Part shown: one piece after another, positions 18,459 to 26,777 of the stretch
How positions within the stretch are numbered: the first letter of the stretch is position 1
Layout of the letters: the number at the start of each line of letters is the position of its first letter
NCBI RefSeq assembly: GCF_028736215.1
Contig: NZ_CP117883.1
Span: forward strand, 7,440,001-7,504,000
DNA: 64,000 nucleotides
From: Mucilaginibacter sp. KACC 22773
Lineage (GTDB): Bacteria; Bacteroidota; Bacteroidia; Sphingobacteriales; Sphingobacteriaceae
Direction: 5' to 3'
Notes under the pieces: generated by a model
What the model saw: only the letters and a program-made list of their open reading frames with translations
Told to the model about the DNA's origin: nothing
Databases searched by the model: none
Program-made: the position numbers and the translations under genes

Positions 18459-19448
18459 ATGAGTAAAATTCATGCCGCTATTACTGCTGTACATGGTTAC
18501 GTACCCGACTATGTATTAACCAACCAGGAACTGGAAACATTGGTTGATACAAATGACGAGTGGATTGTAAGCCGTACCGGCATTAAAGAGCGCCGTATAT
18601 TAAAAGGCGAAGGTTTGGGTACATCTGATATGGCCGTTCCGGCGGTACAGGCGCTGCTAAAAAAACGCGGCATAGGTGCCGAGGAACTCGACCTGATCAT
18701 TTTTTGTACTACTACACCAGACTATGTTTTCCCGGCTACGGCAAATATTTTAGCTAATAAAATAGGCGCAAAAAATGCCTGGGGATATGATCTTTCTGCC
18801 GCTTGCTCGGGTTTTATTTTTGGCCTGGCTACCGGCTCACAGTTTATCGAAAGTGGTAAACACAAAAAGGTATTGGTGGTTGGTGGCGATAAAATGTCGT
18901 CGATAACCAATTATCAGGACCGTGCTACCTGTATTATTTTTGGCGATGGCTGCGGCGCCGTATTGCTTGAGCCAAACGATGAAGGTAACGGTATCATGGA
19001 TTCTATATTAAAAAGTGATGGCTCGGGGGTTACCTACCTGCACCAAAAGGCAGGAGGATCTGTAAAACCGGCATCGCATGAAACAGTTGATGCCCGCGAG
19101 CATTTCGCATACCAGGAAGGGCAGGCTGTTTTTAAATTTGCTGTTACCAACATGGCCGATGTGGCCCACGAGGTAATGGAACGCAATGGCCTTACCGGCG
19201 AGGACGTTGCCTGGCTTGTACCACACCAGGCCAACAAGCGTATTATCGACGCTACCGCAAGGCGCACAGGCTTAAGCGATGATAAAGTGATTATTAACAT
19301 TGAACGTTACGGCAATACAACAAACGGCACCATCCCACTATGCTTATGGGAGTGGGAAAGTAAATTTAAAAAAGGTGATACCCTGATACTGGCAGCCTTT
19401 GGTGGCGGCTTTACCTGGGGCAGCATCTATTTAAGATGGGCGTATTAG
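18459..19448 (+). CDS. fabH: Beta-ketoacyl-ACP synthase III
   Basis: A 329-residue condensing enzyme that starts fatty-acid synthesis from acetyl- or branched acyl-CoA and malonyl-ACP. The start ATG 18459 gives MSKIHAAITAVHGYVPDY, the family start; a longer frame opens at 18405 inside plsX but has no homology. The catalytic triad is visible: Cys116 in DLSAACSGFIFG, His256 in VPHQANKRI and Asn286 in YGNTTNGTIPL. The C-terminus LAAFGGGFTWGS is typical. It is the last gene of the yceD-rpmF-plsX-fabH run. The stop is followed at once by a word-repeat arm. Confidence 0.97.
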   Translation: MSKIHAAITAVHGYVPDYVLTNQELETLVDTNDEWIVSRTGIKERRILKGEGLGTSDMAVPAVQALLKKRGIGAEELDLIIFCTTTPDYVFPATANILANKIGAKNAWGYDLSAACSGFIFGLATGSQFIESGKHKKVLVVGGDKMSSITNYQDRATCIIFGDGCGAVLLEPNDEGNGIMDSILKSDGSGVTYLHQKAGGSVKPASHETVDAREHFAYQEGQAVFKFAVTNMADVAHEVMERNGLTGEDVAWLVPHQANKRIIDATARRTGLSDDKVIINIERYGNTTNGTIPLCLWEWESKFKKGDTLILAAFGGGFTWGSIYLRWAY

Positions 19449-19690
19449 ATTTGCAGATGAAAGAAATGTGCAGATATGCAGATTTCAGATGTGCAGATGA
19501 AAAAACGAATTGCCGGTTTTAACGGTGTAGGCGACGAAATAGCAAGTCGAAAAAATTAAAACATCTATCTGATAATAAACGTTAATTTTACCATAAGATA
19601 AATAATAGTAAATAAGAATCTGCACATCTTGAATTTGCATATCTGCACATCAAAACCGCATATTTGCACATCTGAAATCTGCACATTTGA
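19449..19690. repeat. Inverted word-repeat pair, 'GCAGATTTCAGATGTGCAGAT' family (locus A1)
   Basis: The left arm (about 19449-19502) starts at the fabH stop and reads GCAGATTTCAGATGTGCAGA. The right arm (about 19618-19690) reads the complementary words (TTTGCACATCTGAAATCTGC). Between them is AT-rich DNA without a gene. The right arm keeps an in-frame reading upstream of accB open, but that is not taken as coding. Confidence 0.85.
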
Positions 19691-19736
19691 ATATAACTTA
19701 GATATAAAATTTGTCCCCAACCAATTAATCCCAACT

Positions 19737-20210
19737 ATGGATATTAAACAAATTCAGGACCTTATTCGCTTTGTGTCGAAATCTGGCGTAAACGAAGTGT
19801 CAATTGAGCAAAAGGATTTTAAGATTACGATAAAAACCAACGAAACACAGCCGCAGGTTATTCATGCCAGCATACCGGCGCAAACAGCCCCTGCTGCATT
19901 GCCGCCCGCACCGGTTGCAGCTGAGCCCGTTGCCCCGGCAGCACCGCCTGCAGGCCCGGATACATCGAAGTATCTGACAATCAAATCGCCAATGATTGGT
20001 ACTTTTTACCGTTCATCAAGCCCCGATAAGCCATTATTTGTAAACGTTGGCGACGAAATTAAAACCGGCAGCGTGGTTTGTATCATTGAAGCCATGAAGC
20101 TTTTCAACGAAATCGAGTCAGAAATATCTGGCCGTATTGTTAAAGTACTTGTTGATAACGCATCACCTGTAGAGTACGACCAACCTTTATTTTTAGTAGA
20201 ACCTATATAA
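19737..20210 (+). CDS. accB: Acetyl-CoA carboxylase biotin carboxyl carrier protein
   Basis: A 157-residue BCCP. The ATG at 19737 (MDIKQIQDLIRFVSKSG) is the family start; an upstream in-frame ATG at 19629 would add 36 residues translated from the repeat arm. An N-terminal domain (1-35) is followed by an Ala/Pro-rich linker (about 45-75) and the biotinyl domain (about 78-157) with EAMKLFNE, in which Lys121 is the biotinylation site. It carries CO2 from AccC to the carboxyltransferase for malonyl-CoA synthesis. It pairs with accC, although an intergenic repeat of about 130 bp separates them. Confidence 0.97.
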   Translation: MDIKQIQDLIRFVSKSGVNEVSIEQKDFKITIKTNETQPQVIHASIPAQTAPAALPPAPVAAEPVAPAAPPAGPDTSKYLTIKSPMIGTFYRSSSPDKPLFVNVGDEIKTGSVVCIIEAMKLFNEIESEISGRIVKVLVDNASPVEYDQPLFLVEPI

Positions 20211-20212
20211 CG

Positions 20213-20343
20213 ATGTGCAGATGTGCGGATTCCAGATGTGCAGATGATTTTTAATTCATTTGCACATTTGTAGTTTACACAACTTAACATCAATCATTAA
20301 TATTTTTCATCTGCATATTTGCACATTTGTAATTTGCACATCA
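20213..20343. repeat. Inverted word-repeat pair (locus A2), accB-accC gap
   Basis: The left arm (about 20213-20247; GATGTGCAGATG words) starts 3 bp after the accB stop. Right-arm words (CATCTGCATATTTGCACATT) at about 20258-20273 and 20308-20343 end 9 bp before the accC start. The repeat fills the whole gap. Confidence 0.85.
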
Positions 20344-20351
20344 AAGAAACC

Positions 20352-21686
20352 ATGTTTAAAAAAATATTAATAGCTAACCGGGGCGAGATCGCCCTGCGAA
20401 TTATCCGTACCTGTAAAGAGATGGGTATTAAAACCATAGCTGTATATTCAACTGCCGACCGCGATAGCCTTCACGTACGTTTTGCTGATGAAGCCGTTTG
20501 CATAGGCCCGCCACCAAGCCGCGATTCGTATTTAAATATTCCAAACATTATTTCGGCTGCCGAGCTAACCAATGCCGATGCGATACATCCTGGCTATGGT
20601 TTCCTTTCGGAAAACGCCAAGTTTTCGGCCATCTGCGCCGAATATGGCATCAAATTTATTGGTGCTACGGCCGATCAGATCAATTCCATGGGCGATAAAG
20701 CTTCGGCTAAAGAAACCATGAAAAAGGCTGGCGTACCTATTGTACCTGGCTCCGATGGTTTGTTATCTGATATTAAGTCAGGCATCGCGATAGCTAATAA
20801 AATAGGTTACCCTGTAATATTAAAAGCAACTGCCGGTGGCGGTGGCCGCGGTATGCGCATTGTTTGGAAAGACGAAGAATTTGAAAATGCCTGGGATTCG
20901 GCCCGTGCCGAATCTGGCGCTGCTTTTGGTAACGATGGCTTATACCTTGAAAAATATGTTCAGGACCCACGCCATATCGAAATACAGGTAGTAGGCGACC
21001 AGTATGGCAAAGTTTGCCACCTGTCCGAACGCGATTGCTCTATCCAGCGCCGTCACCAGAAACTGGTTGAGGAATCGCCCTCGCCTTTCATGACCGAGAA
21101 ACTGCGTAAAAAAATGGGCGAGGCCGCTATAAAAGGAGCCAAAGCCGTTAAATATGAAGGTGCAGGTACCGTAGAGTTTTTGGTTGATAAAGACCGCAAC
21201 TTTTACTTTATGGAGATGAATACCCGCATACAGGTAGAGCACCCGGTTACCGAAGAGGTAATTAACTTTGATTTGATTAAAGAGCAAATTAAGGTTGCTG
21301 CGGGCATCCCGATTTCGGGTAAAAATTACGAGCCAACCATGCATGCCATTGAGTGCCGTATCAACGCCGAAGATCCTTACAATAACTTCCGCCCGTCACC
21401 GGGCAAAATCACCAACTTTCACTCGCCAGGCGGTCATGGTGTGCGTATAGATACTCATGTATACACCGGTTATGTTATCCCGCCAAACTACGATTCGATG
21501 ATTGCCAAAGTAATTTGTTGCGCCCAAACCCGCGACGAAGCTTTGAGTACCATGGAACGTGCCCTAAGCGAGTTTGTGATTGAAGGGGTAAAAACAACCA
21601 TTCCGTTCCATTTAAAATTGTTAAAAGATCCAAACTTCAGGGCCGGTAATTTTACCACCAAGTTTATGGAAACGTTTGAAATGTAA
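20352..21686 (+). CDS. accC: Acetyl-CoA carboxylase biotin carboxylase subunit
   Basis: A 444-residue ATP-grasp enzyme that carboxylates the biotin of AccB. The ATG at 20352 (MFKKILIANRGEIALRII) is the family start; an ATG at 20319 lies in the repeat arm. The sequence shows the N-terminal biotin-carboxylase domain (HPGYGFLSENAKF), the ATP-grasp glycine loop KATAGGGGRGMRIV, FLVDKDRNFYFMEMNTRIQV with the EMNxRxQVEH signature continuing, and the C-terminal domain (ECRINAEDPYNNFRPSPGKI). The length is standard. With accB it forms one half of acetyl-CoA carboxylase; accA and accD are elsewhere. Confidence 0.98.
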   Translation: MFKKILIANRGEIALRIIRTCKEMGIKTIAVYSTADRDSLHVRFADEAVCIGPPPSRDSYLNIPNIISAAELTNADAIHPGYGFLSENAKFSAICAEYGIKFIGATADQINSMGDKASAKETMKKAGVPIVPGSDGLLSDIKSGIAIANKIGYPVILKATAGGGGRGMRIVWKDEEFENAWDSARAESGAAFGNDGLYLEKYVQDPRHIEIQVVGDQYGKVCHLSERDCSIQRRHQKLVEESPSPFMTEKLRKKMGEAAIKGAKAVKYEGAGTVEFLVDKDRNFYFMEMNTRIQVEHPVTEEVINFDLIKEQIKVAAGIPISGKNYEPTMHAIECRINAEDPYNNFRPSPGKITNFHSPGGHGVRIDTHVYTGYVIPPNYDSMIAKVICCAQTRDEALSTMERALSEFVIEGVKTTIPFHLKLLKDPNFRAGNFTTKFMETFEM

Positions 21687-21761
21687 ATTAAATTCAAACT
21701 ATCTTCATTCAATAAAACGTACTTAGCACAATAGCGTTTATACAGCGGTATTTAACATACA

Positions 21762-22628
21762 ATGAGCGACAATAAATTAATTAAAGCCATAAAAGATAAA
21801 GGTAAAACGATGGAGGCCGAAATGTCTTTCTTCGACCACCTGGAAGCTTTAAGATGGCATTTGATACGATCGGCTTTAGCCATTGTAGTAATTACCAGCG
21901 TTGTGTTTTATTTTTACGATTGGATTTTTGACACCATTATCATGGGGCCAAGCAAGCCAACTTTCTGGACGTACCGGATGCTTTGCGCATTAGGCGACCT
22001 TTTGCACCGCCCGGGTTTTTGCATCGATAAAATAAATATCCAATTAATAAATACCGAGATGGCCGGGCAGTTTACCCTGCAAATCAACTCGTCATTAATT
22101 ATTGGCCTTACGCTGGGTTTTCCGTACTTATTGTTTGAAGTATGGCGTTTTGTCCGCCCGGCCTTGCACGAGAAGGAGCGTAAAGCTGCATCGGGTTTTG
22201 TGTTTTATGCAACAGCTTTATTCATCATTGGTGTATTATTTGGCTACTACGTTATTACGCCCGAGTCGATTAACTTTCTTTCGGGCTACACGGTAAGTGC
22301 AACTATCAAGAATTTATTTGATATCGATTCGTACCTATCGTCTGTATCCACCTTAACCTTGGCAACAGGTATTGTGTTTGAGCTGCCAATTTTGGTATAC
22401 ATCCTGTCAAACCTGGGTATCCTGACTGCTAAGTTTATGCGCGAAACCAGGCGCTATGCTATAGTTATCATCATGGTTATTGCGGCCATAGTTACGCCAA
22501 CACCGGATATGATGACTATGACCGTGGTAAGTATCCCATTGTTTGCTTTGTACGAAGTTGGCATCCTGGTATCAGCAGTAGTTGAAAAACGGAAACTAAA
22601 ACGCGCACAGGAAGACGGATTAGCGTAG
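21762..22628 (+). CDS. tatC: Sec-independent protein translocase TatC
   Basis: A 288-residue polytopic inner-membrane protein, the substrate-receptor subunit of the twin-arginine translocase. The N-terminal signature SFFDHLEALRWHLIRS (family: hLxELRxRL) is present, as are six predicted transmembrane helices: about 35-55, 105-130, 145-170, 195-215, 225-240 and 245-265. The conserved segments FELPILVYILSNLG and RRYAIVIIMVIAAIVTPTPD are clear. Bacteroidota-type insertion PSKPTFWTYRMLCALGD lies in the first periplasmic loop. No tatA/tatB gene is adjacent. It is preceded by 75 bp after accC and followed by a word repeat. Confidence 0.96.
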   Translation: MSDNKLIKAIKDKGKTMEAEMSFFDHLEALRWHLIRSALAIVVITSVVFYFYDWIFDTIIMGPSKPTFWTYRMLCALGDLLHRPGFCIDKINIQLINTEMAGQFTLQINSSLIIGLTLGFPYLLFEVWRFVRPALHEKERKAASGFVFYATALFIIGVLFGYYVITPESINFLSGYTVSATIKNLFDIDSYLSSVSTLTLATGIVFELPILVYILSNLGILTAKFMRETRRYAIVIIMVIAAIVTPTPDMMTMTVVSIPLFALYEVGILVSAVVEKRKLKRAQEDGLA

Positions 22629-22640
22629 ATTAAGGCCGGA

Positions 22641-22963
22641 TGGGCAGATTTCAGATTTCAAATGTGCAGATGAGGGAATTATTTGAGGATTTGAAAATTT
22701 GAGGATTTGAAAATGATTTTGACTGAACTCTGATTAAACAGATTAGTCAGAGTTATCGGATTTTGATTTTCTTGCGTTTCTGTAATCGAGGTAATCCATT
22801 AATCTGATGAATCCCTGTTTAGATAAAAACTTTATGAAAGCCCTGTCGTTTATAAACGGCGGGGCTTTGTTTATTCAGGAGCATTTTGCACATTTGAATA
22901 ATCATCCTCAAAAACATTTGCAGTTCATCATCTGCACATCTGAAATCTGAAATTTGCACATCC
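22641..22963. repeat. Intergenic repeat region tatC-rarA (locus A3 plus 'GAGGATTTGAAAAT' words)
   Basis: The 341-bp gap holds no gene. A left arm of GCAGATTTCAGATTT words (22641-22672) starts 13 bp after tatC. A direct repeat of GAGGATTTGAAAAT follows at about 22684-22713. The right arm, TTGCACATTTG and CATCTGCACATCTGAAATCT (22886-22963), ends 7 bp before rarA. A terminator hairpin sits between the arms. Confidence 0.85.
22836..22876 (+). terminator. Rho-independent terminator after tatC
   Basis: AAAGCCC and GGGCTTT flank an inner palindrome CGTTTATAAACG, followed by a T-rich tail (GTTTATT). Confidence 0.75.
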
Positions 22964-22969
22964 AAAAGT

Positions 22970-24250
22970 ATGACCAACCTCCCACCATTAGCCGAACGGA
23001 TGCGCCCAAAATCGCTTGATGATTATGTGGGGCAGAAACACCTGGTTGGGCCGGGGGCGGTGTTGCGTAAAGCCATCGAATCAGGGGCATTGCCGTCCAT
23101 GTTGTTTTGGGGGCCGCCAGGGGTAGGTAAAACTACTTTGGCTTATATCATATCACAATCCTTAAATCGCCCTTTTTTTGCGCTCAGTGCCATTAACTCG
23201 GGGGTGAAGGATGTTCGGGAGGTTATTGAAAAAGCATCCTTGCTAAAGCAAGGCGGTCAAACGCTGCCGATATTGTTTATTGACGAGATTCACCGCTTTT
23301 CCAAATCGCAGCAGGACTCATTGCTGGGCGCTGTTGAGCGAGGTATAGTTACGCTTATTGGCGCCACTACCGAGAATCCATCCTTCGAGGTTATCTCGGC
23401 TTTGCTGTCACGATGCCAGGTTTATATCTTACAGCCCCTTGCCGAAGAAGATTTACTAAACCTGCTGGAGAAATCGATGCAGGAAGATGTGGTATTGAAA
23501 GAAAAGCACATTACCATACAAGATCACGAGGCTATTATGCGCCTTTCTGGCGGCGACGCGCGCAAACTGCTCAATATTTTCGAACTGCTGGTAAACGCTT
23601 TTGACAGTCCTGATATAGTTTTAACCGACGAGATTGTGCTGGAGCATGTACAGCAAAACATGGCTCTGTATGATAAAACCGGCGAGCAGCATTATGATAT
23701 CATTTCGGCCTTTATTAAATCCATGCGCGGCAGTGACCCTAACGGTGCAGTGTACTGGCTGGCGCGAATGATTGCAGGAGGGGAAGATCCTTTGTTCATC
23801 GCCCGCCGTATGCTCATCCTGTCATCAGAGGATATTGGCAATGCCAACCCTAATGCCCTGTTATTGGCCCAAAGCTGTTTTGAAGCGGTGAACAAAATAG
23901 GCATGCCCGAATCGCAGCTGATATTATCACAAACGGCAATTTACCTGGCCACATCGCCCAAAAGCAATTCGGCCACAACGGCTATCGGTGCTGCTATGGC
24001 TTTGGTAAAGCAAACTGGCGATTTGCCCGTACCCCTGCACCTGCGTAACGCACCCACCAAATTCATGAAAAACATTGGCTATGGTAAAGATTATAAATAC
24101 GCTCACAGTTACGAAGGCAATTTTACCGACCTTGATTTTTTACCTGATGCCATCCGGGGTACAAAAATTTATGAGCCGGGTAACAACGCCCGCGAAAACG
24201 AATCAAAAGAAAAGTTGAAAAAACTTTGGGGCGATAGGTATAAGTATTAG
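22970..24250 (+). CDS. rarA: Replication-associated recombination protein A (RarA/MgsA AAA+ ATPase)
   Basis: A 426-residue AAA+ clamp-loader-like ATPase that acts at stalled replication forks. The N-terminal LAERMRPKSLDDYVGQKHLV is diagnostic. Walker A is GPPGVGKTT (about 47-55), Walker B LFIDEIHRF (about 102-110), sensor 1 GATTENPSFEV, and arginine finger context ALLSRCQVY. The C-terminal tetramerization domain follows (SMRGSDPNGAVYWLARMIAG, RMLILSSEDIGNANP), ending in the usual KKLWGDRYKY tail. Length is normal. The gene stands alone between repeat-filled gaps. Confidence 0.97.
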   Translation: MTNLPPLAERMRPKSLDDYVGQKHLVGPGAVLRKAIESGALPSMLFWGPPGVGKTTLAYIISQSLNRPFFALSAINSGVKDVREVIEKASLLKQGGQTLPILFIDEIHRFSKSQQDSLLGAVERGIVTLIGATTENPSFEVISALLSRCQVYILQPLAEEDLLNLLEKSMQEDVVLKEKHITIQDHEAIMRLSGGDARKLLNIFELLVNAFDSPDIVLTDEIVLEHVQQNMALYDKTGEQHYDIISAFIKSMRGSDPNGAVYWLARMIAGGEDPLFIARRMLILSSEDIGNANPNALLLAQSCFEAVNKIGMPESQLILSQTAIYLATSPKSNSATTAIGAAMALVKQTGDLPVPLHLRNAPTKFMKNIGYGKDYKYAHSYEGNFTDLDFLPDAIRGTKIYEPGNNARENESKEKLKKLWGDRYKY

Positions 24251-24251
24251 T

Positions 24252-24290
24252 TTTTAGTCTTAAGCTGTCAGTCTTGAGTCTTAAGAATGA
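24252..24290. repeat. 'GTCTTAAG / TCTTGAGTCTTAAG' word repeat after rarA
   Basis: The short gap between rarA and the DUF5687 gene contains repeated AGTCTTAAG / AGTCTTGAG words, related to the 'TCTTGATTCT' family seen elsewhere. No clear inverted partner is present. Confidence 0.55.
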
Positions 24291-24343
24291 ATGCCGTATA
24301 TTTCCGACTTAAGTATTATAACTCACAACTTATAACACACAAC

Positions 24344-25819
24344 ATGGTATCTACTTTTATCGGTCATGAATTAAAAGCTTTCTGGCGATCAAAAAATACG
24401 GGGAAAAGTATTGCCATCCGGGTGGTAATGGGGCTTTTAATCCTTTACCTGTTTTTGAACGTGCTTGTAGTGGGCATACTTTTAGATAAGATGCTGGAGG
24501 GCATGTTCCCGGATGAAGATCTTGTTAAAGCCTTCTGCGGTATCATTCTTATTTACTTCCTGTTTGATTTGCTCATGCGGCTGCAGTTGCAGGAGTTGCC
24601 AACTTTACGGGTGCAGCCTTATTTACACCTGCCGATAAAAAGGAACGCGCTGGTGCGCTACCTGGCCTTAACCGCGGCTTTGTCAGTTTTTAATTTATGG
24701 CCTTTTGTGCTGTTTTTACCTTTTGTATTTAAAGTAGTAGGCCCCGATTCGGGTGCATTGGTAAGCTCTGCCTTTGTTGTTGCTATTGCCGGGCTTACCG
24801 TGTTTAACAATTACCTTGCGCTGTACATCAAGCGGAAATCGAACCTTAACGGCTGGGTGTTTTTGATTGCTGCAGCCGTTTTAATATTGATAATTACCTG
24901 CGATTTCAGGTGGCATCTGTTCTCTACCAGGGATATCTCCTATGCCTTCTTCGGTCACCTGATTACCATGCCGGTACTGGCTTTGCTGCCTTTTGTGCTG
25001 GCCGTAGTGATGTATTATTTAAACTTCCACTATCTTAAACAAAATCTTTACCTGGAAGAACTAACCGCTCACAAAAAGGTATCATACAAAAGCAGTACCG
25101 ATATTCCGTTCCTTTCGCGCTTTGGCCGGGTTGGGGATTTGGCTGCCAACGAAATAAAGCTTATCCTCCGCAACAAACGCCCACGGTCGGCCCTTATCAT
25201 GGGCTTGTTTTTTATGTTTTACGGGCTCATTTTTTACACCAACAAACATTATGGCGAAAACTGGTACTTGTTTGTCGGCATGTTTATGACGGGTATTTTT
25301 ATCATTAATTATGGCCAGTTTATGTTTAGCTGGCAGGCATCGCATTTTGATGGTATATTGGTGAGCAAAATTAACTTTACCGATTTTTTGAAGGCCAAGT
25401 ATTTACTTTTTACCCTGGTATCAACCGTGGCTTTTTTTCTGACGACGCCGTACGTTTACTTCGGGTGGACTATATTACTGGTGCATTTTGTGATGTATTT
25501 GTGGAACATTGGTGTTAACACAACCATCGTATTGTTTTTTGCTAACCGTAACGCCAAGCGAATTGATTTGTCAAAAGGTGCCTCGTTTAACTGGGAAGGG
25601 GTTGGGGCAACCCAGATGTTGTTATCGTTCCCGCTCATTTTAACGCCCTATATTATTTATCTGCCCTTTGCGCTGTTTAAACACGCCAACGTGGGCCTGG
25701 CTGTGTTGGGTGCTATAGGCGCGATATTCATTTTAACCCGCAACTTCTGGATCAAAAAACTGGAAGAGGATTTTGTACAAAAAAGGTATACCATAGCCGA
25801 AGGCTTCAGAAATAAATAA
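24344..25819 (+). CDS. DUF5687 multi-pass membrane protein, probable ABC exporter permease
   Basis: A 491-residue integral membrane protein with about eleven hydrophobic helices. The start at ATG 24344 (MVSTFIGHELKAFWRSKN) is chosen because the family begins there; an ATG at 24287 would add residues translated from intergenic DNA. The N-terminal cytoplasmic segment RSKNTGKSIAIRVVMGLLI leads into the first helix. A central cytoplasmic region (about 255-290; NEIKLILRNKRPRSAL) resembles the coupling segment of ABC-2-like permeases. It is followed after 2 bp by an ABC ATPase gene, so the two form a transporter; the substrate is unknown. No extracellular binding protein is adjacent. Confidence 0.82.
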   Translation: MVSTFIGHELKAFWRSKNTGKSIAIRVVMGLLILYLFLNVLVVGILLDKMLEGMFPDEDLVKAFCGIILIYFLFDLLMRLQLQELPTLRVQPYLHLPIKRNALVRYLALTAALSVFNLWPFVLFLPFVFKVVGPDSGALVSSAFVVAIAGLTVFNNYLALYIKRKSNLNGWVFLIAAAVLILIITCDFRWHLFSTRDISYAFFGHLITMPVLALLPFVLAVVMYYLNFHYLKQNLYLEELTAHKKVSYKSSTDIPFLSRFGRVGDLAANEIKLILRNKRPRSALIMGLFFMFYGLIFYTNKHYGENWYLFVGMFMTGIFIINYGQFMFSWQASHFDGILVSKINFTDFLKAKYLLFTLVSTVAFFLTTPYVYFGWTILLVHFVMYLWNIGVNTTIVLFFANRNAKRIDLSKGASFNWEGVGATQMLLSFPLILTPYIIYLPFALFKHANVGLAVLGAIGAIFILTRNFWIKKLEEDFVQKRYTIAEGFRNK

Positions 25820-25821
25820 CC

Positions 25822-26577
25822 ATGATTGAAATAAAAAACCTGAAAAAAATATATAACGGTGTAACCGTAGTTGACGTGCCGCACCTGGTAATCAGCAAAG
25901 GCGAAAGTGTTGGCCTGGTAGGTAATAACGGCGCCGGCAAAACCACGCTGTTCCGGATGATACTGGATCTCATCCGGCCCGAAACCGGCGAAGTATTATC
26001 TAACGGGGAAGTTGTAGCCGGGCATGAAAACTGGAAAAACTACACCGCATCATATCTTGATGAAGGCTTCCTGATAGATTATCTTACCCCCGAGGAATAC
26101 CTGTACTTTATAGGCGGTTTGCACCAGCAAAGCAAAGCCACTGTTGATGAAACCCTGCTAAAACTATCTGATTTTTTTAACGGCGAGATTCTCAAAAAAG
26201 GCAAGTACATCCGCGATTTATCCAAAGGCAACCAATGTAAAGTAGGTGTTGCATCCTGCGTGCTGCAAAACCCGCAATTACTTATGTTGGACGAACCTTT
26301 TGCCAATATAGACCCCAGCACACAATTCCGGCTAAAAAATATGCTGAAGGAGCTAAATAAGGCTCAACGTATAACCACTATCGTATCCAGCCATGATCTT
26401 AACCACATCACCGATATATGCGACCGCATCCTGCTGATGGAAAAAGGTGTGATTATTAAAGATATTGCCACCAACTCATCAACGTTAAAAGAACTGGAAG
26501 ACTATTTTGGAGTTGGGGTGGCTGAAGATGCGGCAATTTCGGTTATCGATAAGATTGATGAGGAGGAGAATCATTAG
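25822..26577 (+). CDS. ABC transporter ATP-binding protein
   Basis: A 251-residue ABC ATPase. Walker A is GNNGAGKTT (about 34-42), the signature motif LSKGNQCKVGVA (variant LSKGN), Walker B LLMLDEPFANIDP, and the H-loop SSHDLNHITDICDR. The C-terminus adds a short acidic tail (VAEDAAISVIDKIDEEENH). It lies 2 bp after the DUF5687 permease gene and must be translated with it. It is likely to energise export of an unknown substrate or an envelope function. Confidence 0.93.
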   Translation: MIEIKNLKKIYNGVTVVDVPHLVISKGESVGLVGNNGAGKTTLFRMILDLIRPETGEVLSNGEVVAGHENWKNYTASYLDEGFLIDYLTPEEYLYFIGGLHQQSKATVDETLLKLSDFFNGEILKKGKYIRDLSKGNQCKVGVASCVLQNPQLLMLDEPFANIDPSTQFRLKNMLKELNKAQRITTIVSSHDLNHITDICDRILLMEKGVIIKDIATNSSTLKELEDYFGVGVAEDAAISVIDKIDEEENH

Positions 26578-26667
26578 CGTAAACATTATCGCCAAACACA
26601 CCATTGTCAATCTATCCGGGCATTATGTTTCAGGTTCCCTGATGGATATTCGATATCTCCAATTTTC

Positions 26668-26762
26668 CTGTCATCCTTGAGGAACGAAGGATCTATCAGC
26701 TGTGCATTACCGATAGAAAAGTTCGCGAATAGATGCTTCGTTCTTCAGCATGACAGTTTTTT
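26668..26762. repeat. Dispersed-type palindromic repeat (GTCATCCTTGAGGAACGAAGG), terminator-like
   Basis: Arms CTGTCATCCTTGAGGAACGA (from 26668) and TCGTTCTTCAGCATGACAG (to 26756) pair with few mismatches. A T-run follows on the + strand. This phrase is, from general knowledge, a common dispersed intergenic repeat of Bacteroidota. It lies between the convergent ABC ATPase and redoxin genes and probably ends transcription of the former. Confidence 0.7.
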
Positions 26763-26777
26763 TGCCCTGTTTTGCTG

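Noticed and set aside
19629..19736. Longer N-terminus for AccB
   Set aside because: The extra residues come from the repeat arm and are absent from the normal family start MDIKQIQ.
24287..24343. Longer N-terminus for the DUF5687 protein
   Set aside because: The extra 19 residues derive from intergenic AT-rich DNA; the family begins at MVSTFIGHEL.
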